Virus record (IMG/VR): IMGVR_UViG_3300024507_000282
Location: 1-40,860 of that record
Length of the DNA: 40,860 nt
Direction: 5' to 3' (one strand)
DNA from: a virus
The notes beneath the pieces were generated by a model. The model was not told where the DNA came from and made no database searches. It worked only from the letters and a program-made list of their open reading frames with translations. Position numbers and translations under genes: made by a program. Below, piece by piece: positions 38,001 to 40,860 of the stretch; positions within the stretch are counted from its first letter, which is position 1, and each line of letters opens with the position of its first letter.

Positions 38001-40860
38001 CTAACGCAACTGCTAACTTGTCTTATACACAGTTAGTGAGTGGATTGGTTGGAACAGGTACATCATTAGTTACTAACTCAAGTCCAAGTATTAGTACTGC
38101 TTACATTACTAACCTTGACAGCACAACCAGTACCAATGCTTATGCCTCAACACCTTCTTTAACATTGGGTCCTAGTAGTAGTGTTTTTAATCACACACTA
38201 AACATTCTTACCGCGGCAACGGGTGCTACCTATGTTAAGAATTTAAACATTGGCACAAACTTAGCAGGCGGTACAAGTACTATTAACATTGGTACGGGTG
38301 TTACAAGTGGTACTGCTACACTTAACTTAGGTAGTGCTACAACTACAACAACTATGAACGGTGCTGTGACTATCACAAGTCTAACAGCAACTAACAGCAT
38401 TGTAGGTAGCATTACAGGCAATGCCGCAACAGCAACTAAACTAGGCACAGCAAGAACAATTAACAATGTGAGCTTTGACGGCTCTGCTGGCATTACTGTT
38501 ACAGCCAGTACAACTAACGCACTAACTATTGGCAGTGGATTGAGTGGTACAAGTTTTGATGGTAGTACCGCAGTTACTATCGCTGTAGACTCAACCGTAG
38601 CCCTACGAGCAGACACGCACTACATTGGTACAACCAGCATAGCACTAAACAGAACAAGTGCTAGCCAAACTTTAACAGGTGTAAGCATTGATGGCAATGC
38701 CGGTACAGTAACTGATGGAGTCTACACTACAGGAACATACAGTAACCCTGCGTGGATAACAAGCCTAGCCTACAGCAAACTAACTGGTACACCTACATTG
38801 TTTAGTGGCAGTTACACAGACTTAACAAACAAGCCAACTATCTACTCTAGTGCTTATATTGGCACAACCAGTTTAGACTTTACAAGACTAAGTGCTAGCC
38901 AAACACTAACTGGTGTAAGCATTGATGGTAATGCGGCAACAGTTACCAACGGATTATACTCAACAGGATCGTATGCTAACCCTGCCTGGATAACAAGTCT
39001 TGCCTACAGTAAGTTAACTGGTGCTCCTACAGTTCCAACTAACGTTAGCCAACTGACTAACGACAGTGGCTATGCTACTCTAACTGGTGCTGAAACATTA
39101 ACCAACAAGACATTAACACTACCAACGATAGGTGGTACTGGCGCTACGTTCAACGGCAGCTCAAGTGGTACTACAGTAGTAAAAGCATCAGCAGCCGCAG
39201 GTACTACAACTATTACTTTACCAGCAACTACAGGCACAGTAGTTACTACAGGTGATACTGGTACTGTTACAAATACAATGTTAGCAGGATCAATCGCCAA
39301 TGCTAAACTAGCCAACAGCACTATATCTGGTGTAAGTCTGGGCAGTAACTTAAATGCCTTAACTATTGGCACAGGATTAAGCGGCACAACTTATAACGGT
39401 AGTTCAGCAGTTACTATCGCTATTGATTCAACAGTAGCAACCCTAACTGGTAGCCAAACACTAACCAACAAAACTATTGCTCTAGGTTCTAATACAGTCA
39501 GCGGAACCACTGCTCAGTTTAACTCAGCACTGACTGATGGAGATTTTGCTACACTGGCGGGCAGTGAGACACTGACTAACAAAACGCTGACATTACCAAC
39601 CATAGGTGGTACTGGTGCTACATTCAACGGATCAACAAGTGGCACTACTGTATTGAAAGCAAGTGCGGCTGCTGGTACAACTACTATCACAATGCCAGCA
39701 ACAACTGGTACAGTGATAACAACTGGTGACACAGGTACAGTAACTAATACTATGTTGGCTGGATCAATAGCCAACAGCAAACTAGCCAACAGCGCAGTCA
39801 CAGTTAACGGTACAAGTATTAGTCTAGGCTCTAGTGCTACTATTGAAGTCAACAGTATCAAAGCCAGTGGCTTTACTAGTTCGTTAGGCTTTGATGGCGC
39901 CGGCAGTTTAATCTTATCTAACACAAATACATTTAGACAAGCAACTGGTTTAACAATCCAAACAGGCGGCCCAGCACCATACTATGAATGGAAGTTTAAC
40001 AACGATGGAACCACAACTCTGCCTAGTAATACTCTTGACAGCGGCACTAACAGTATTGGCGTAAAGAGCAGTGGTGATACATCTAGTTCTAATTTGTATT
40101 GGAAAGCCACTACTATTGGAGCAGGACTTCCTTTTGACAGTTATGTAACAACTGATACTTCAGGTGTTACTCTTTATGTGTCATCAGGAACAGCAAGTGT
40201 AAGGTCTATCAAGACTTGGGTATTTGACAAGGCTGGACAGATAACATTCCCAGATAGTACTGTACAAACAACAGCCTATACTGGTAATGCTACTACAGCA
40301 ACTACTCTACAAACTGCTCGTAATATTAACGGTGTAAGTTTTAATGGTAGCGCAAACATTACCGTTACAGCAGCCGCAGATACTCTAACTGGCGTAACAT
40401 TAAAATCTACTGTGGTAAACAGTAGTTTGACTAGTGTAGGAACATTAACTGGTTTAACATCTAGTGGTGCAGTTAGCATTACAGATACTACTAACAGCGC
40501 AAACACAACAACTGGAGCATTGAAAGTATCTGGTGGTGTAGGTGTTGCTGGTAACATATATCTTGGTGGCGGTATCAACTCAGTTGGCACTATCTATGCC
40601 GGCGGGTTCTCTACCAGTACCGGCGATGTTACAGCACAGAATTTATTAACCGGAAACACTAGTGCTAATATCTTTAACACAACAGCAACTACCGTTAACT
40701 TTGCAGGTGCCGCAACTACTCTAAACATTGGCAACAGCAGTGGCACTACAAACATTGCCAGTGCTGTTAAAGCGGGCACTGGTACATACACCAAAACACT
40801 GGGCACTGGTGATATTGCCCTAGACAACGGCACTACAGACACTCCGGGTGTGTTGATGTA
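35081..40860 (+). CDS. Giant repetitive tail-fibre protein, 3' end beyond window
   Basis: ATG 35081 opens a frame that stays open to the right edge, giving at least 1926 residues. Residues 1-45 (R-T-Q-R-R-N-Y-E-D-G-D-T-R-I-G-E-K-D-R-L-W-Y-D-G) look like a short attachment module. The rest is Thr/Ser/Gly/Ala/Asn-rich with many fibre motifs: V-S-Q-L-T-N-D-x-G-(Y/F), E-T-L-T-N-K-T, G-D-x-G-T-V-T-N-T-M-L-A, T-F-N-G-S and T-T-Q-T-T-A-W. A globular, more complex part near residues 600-780 is C1q/jelly-roll-like (37,000-37,350). It is almost free of cysteine. It should be a long tail fibre or receptor-binding stalk. The minus-strand open frames inside it are shadows of its repetitive code. Confidence 0.92.
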   Translation, partial: MSFTQDFRTQRRNYEDGDTRIGEKDRLWYDGITNTIRISDGETPGGLAVGGAGGSSYVLPTATTTVKGGIKIDGTTIAIDNSVISVGTVPYSSISGAPTVPTNVSQLTNDTGFITGVSWDAVTGKPSLFSGAYADLTGKPTNVSSFTNDSGYLTSSSLSSYATQSYVTSRGYITSASIPTAVSQLSNDSNFLVQSNFDLNTINLDANGKLHTTGILPGDADGFTAVFAGRAAGVAALPNTVIQSQAQVNDYAQNNFQNTSDGAHSSTEWVATSPNGSDTDYYIDMGINGASWDGTAENSLYDNVGQRDGWLYVQGGNAGGGNLVLGTSIANTYTKIVAGNVATGDREVIRFSSTEVKLSKQLTFNDNTTQTTAWLGTYSWNDLTDAPTIPLDTGDLTNNAGFITSAALSGYATLTGEETLTNKTFTSPTINNPTFNGTFAFESNNTNQPAMTLTASVLQDGVGILRVIGSEPDINFNQVSASPGFNTFTFEWNGDPKLAMGRRNDHSFYITRNDGAWHDNAFVLDYATGVLSVESGISVPSINFADETTQTTAWTGSVDWANVTNQPTLTTSLSALTDVNVTGAITGQVLTYDSVTHSWIPGGSGGGATGALGYYGSFYDVTAQQSNAGATSANLVLIGGTYEANGITIQNGSKITFSYAGTYSIVFSLQFVNDNAAEQDVSVWLKTTVNGVTSNVDDSTVVYTIDADTGSLGKLVAINPFILTVEAGEQIQIYWQSPSTDVYLKTIAAQTSPSVPRAPAVILTVEQTSSIVVPDSIAGNAATVTNGVYTTGSYANPSWITSLAGSKVTNAVLTTDTGTVTNTMLAGSIANNKLANSTITVNGTSISLGSSGTVNTANALTIGRGLTGTASTFNGSAAVTVSLDTSTTTVVATAGATTTLDAATITRYYNVTGSISGTHIFKLPDLTTLTAGQQITFFTSAATITYQLSTGTQIVSNTIATARQTTFTVVSTASNATANLSYTQLVSGLVGTGTSLVTNSSPSISTAYITNLDSTTSTNAYASTPSLTLGPSSSVFNHTLNILTAATGATYVKNLNIGTNLAGGTSTINIGTGVTSGTATLNLGSATTTTTMNGAVTITSLTATNSIVGSITGNAATATKLGTARTINNVSFDGSAGITVTASTTNALTIGSGLSGTSFDGSTAVTIAVDSTVALRADTHYIGTTSIALNRTSASQTLTGVSIDGNAGTVTDGVYTTGTYSNPAWITSLAYSKLTGTPTLFSGSYTDLTNKPTIYSSAYIGTTSLDFTRLSASQTLTGVSIDGNAATVTNGLYSTGSYANPAWITSLAYSKLTGAPTVPTNVSQLTNDSGYATLTGAETLTNKTLTLPTIGGTGATFNGSSSGTTVVKASAAAGTTTITLPATTGTVVTTGDTGTVTNTMLAGSIANAKLANSTISGVSLGSNLNALTIGTGLSGTTYNGSSAVTIAIDSTVATLTGSQTLTNKTIALGSNTVSGTTAQFNSALTDGDFATLAGSETLTNKTLTLPTIGGTGATFNGSTSGTTVLKASAAAGTTTITMPATTGTVITTGDTGTVTNTMLAGSIANSKLANSAVTVNGTSISLGSSATIEVNSIKASGFTSSLGFDGAGSLILSNTNTFRQATGLTIQTGGPAPYYEWKFNNDGTTTLPSNTLDSGTNSIGVKSSGDTSSSNLYWKATTIGAGLPFDSYVTTDTSGVTLYVSSGTASVRSIKTWVFDKAGQITFPDSTVQTTAYTGNATTATTLQTARNINGVSFNGSANITVTAAADTLTGVTLKSTVVNSSLTSVGTLTGLTSSGAVSITDTTNSANTTTGALKVSGGVGVAGNIYLGGGINSVGTIYAGGFSTSTGDVTAQNLLTGNTSANIFNTTATTVNFAGAATTLNIGNSSGTTNIASAVKAGTGTYTKTLGTGDIALDNGTTDTPGVLM
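38621..38797 (+). repeat. Fibre repeat unit A, copy 1 (59 codons)
   Basis: Begins Y-I-G-T-T-S and ends S-K-L-T-G-T-P-T. By eye 47 of 59 residues match the copy at 38855-39031. Both contain S-A-S-Q-T-L-T-G-V-S-I-D-G-N-A and N-P-A-W-I-T-S-L-A-Y. Confidence 0.85.
38855..39031 (+). repeat. Fibre repeat unit A, copy 2 (59 codons)
   Basis: The second copy of the unit at 38621-38797, offset by 234 bases and in the same frame. Differences are conservative (I/L, S/T, D/N, A/G) and concentrated in the first twelve residues. Confidence 0.85.
39086..39325 (+). repeat. Fibre repeat unit B, copy 1 (80 codons)
   Basis: Begins G-A-E-T-L-T-N-K-T and ends N-A-K-L-A-N-S-T-I. By eye 72 of 80 residues match the copy at 39560-39799. 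A shortened relative of its last part lies near 37,522-37,605. Confidence 0.87.
39560..39799 (+). repeat. Fibre repeat unit B, copy 2 (80 codons)
   Basis: The second copy of the unit at 39086-39325. The protein is nearly the same but the DNA carries many silent changes (for example tta/ctg, aca/acg, aag/aaa), so the duplication is old and the protein sequence is kept by selection. Confidence 0.87.

Noticed and set aside
37459-40842. Several long minus-strand open frames rich in Val, Leu, Ala and Pro
   Set aside because: They mirror the Thr/Ser/Asn/Gly-rich repeats of the giant fibre on the plus strand. Such codes read as hydrophobic sequence in reverse, and no ribosome binding sites or family motifs support them.
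1-40860. CRISPR arrays, tRNA genes, insertion sequences and intrinsic terminators
   Set aside because: No direct-repeat/spacer pattern, no cloverleaf-like sequence, no transposase or terminal inverted repeats, and no G+C-rich hairpin followed by a T-run were found by eye in the short gaps between genes.

Overview
This window looks like part of a large T4-like (myovirus-type) bacteriophage genome, probably from an aquatic metagenome. The grounds are: tightly packed genes with one-base and four-base start/stop overlaps; an operon of many small unrecognised proteins; phage-type HNH, TraR/DksA and deoxyribonucleotidase genes; tail-fibre genes, including one with an S74 intramolecular chaperone and a giant repetitive fibre that runs off the right edge; and T4-style late promoter motifs (NATAAATA) next to consensus sigma70 promoters. 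No terminase, portal, capsid or replication genes are in view. A phage-encoded 5-aminolevulinate synthase belongs to the C4 (Shemin) route that is typical of Alphaproteobacteria. An alphaproteobacterial host is therefore a reasonable guess, but it is not shown.

Layout. (1) 1-6947, minus strand: one co-oriented operon of 22 genes behind a perfect TTGACA-17-TATAAT promoter (6980-7008). It encodes a nucleotidase, a TraR/DksA zinc finger protein, other zinc-finger proteins, a lipoprotein, and a paralogous set of small proteins ending in an F-x-L-R-W-like tail. (2) 7060-9098, plus strand: two small unknowns, a YqgE/AlgH protein, an HNH endonuclease and a YbaN/DUF454 membrane protein. (3) 9082-10284, minus strand: 5-aminolevulinate synthase. 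(4) 10362-31505, plus strand: a 21 kb island in which almost every gene overlaps or abuts the next. It starts with a short UDP-glucose dehydrogenase. It then has two SPASM-type radical SAM enzymes around a 76-residue helical protein, a Cys-rich S74 tail protein, two glycosyltransferase-like genes, nine more radical SAM enzymes, and sugar-nucleotide enzymes (FlaA1/CapD-type dehydratase, mini DegT aminotransferase, glycosyltransferase, arginine:X amidinotransferase, epimerase, PIG-L deacetylase). (5) 31393-32001, minus strand: a NodB-type polysaccharide deacetylase whose 3' end is antisense to the PIG-L gene. (6) 32107-40860, plus strand: late structural genes, a 53-residue protein with ten cysteines, and a giant tail fibre of more than 1926 codons.

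How the genes may work together. The island lies between tail-fibre-type genes and combines nucleotide-sugar chemistry (oxidation, dehydration, transamination, amidination, deacetylation) with eleven radical SAM enzymes in 14 kb. I infer a phage-encoded programme for making or remodelling a surface glycan, or for post-translationally modifying tail proteins. The most suggestive detail is a perfect four-fold C-x-C hexapeptide ladder placed exactly at the predicted S74 self-cleavage site of the tail protein at 13509-14297. Immediately upstream are two SPASM radical SAM enzymes, the class that modifies peptides. All functional assignments are from reading the sequence by eye; no database search was run.
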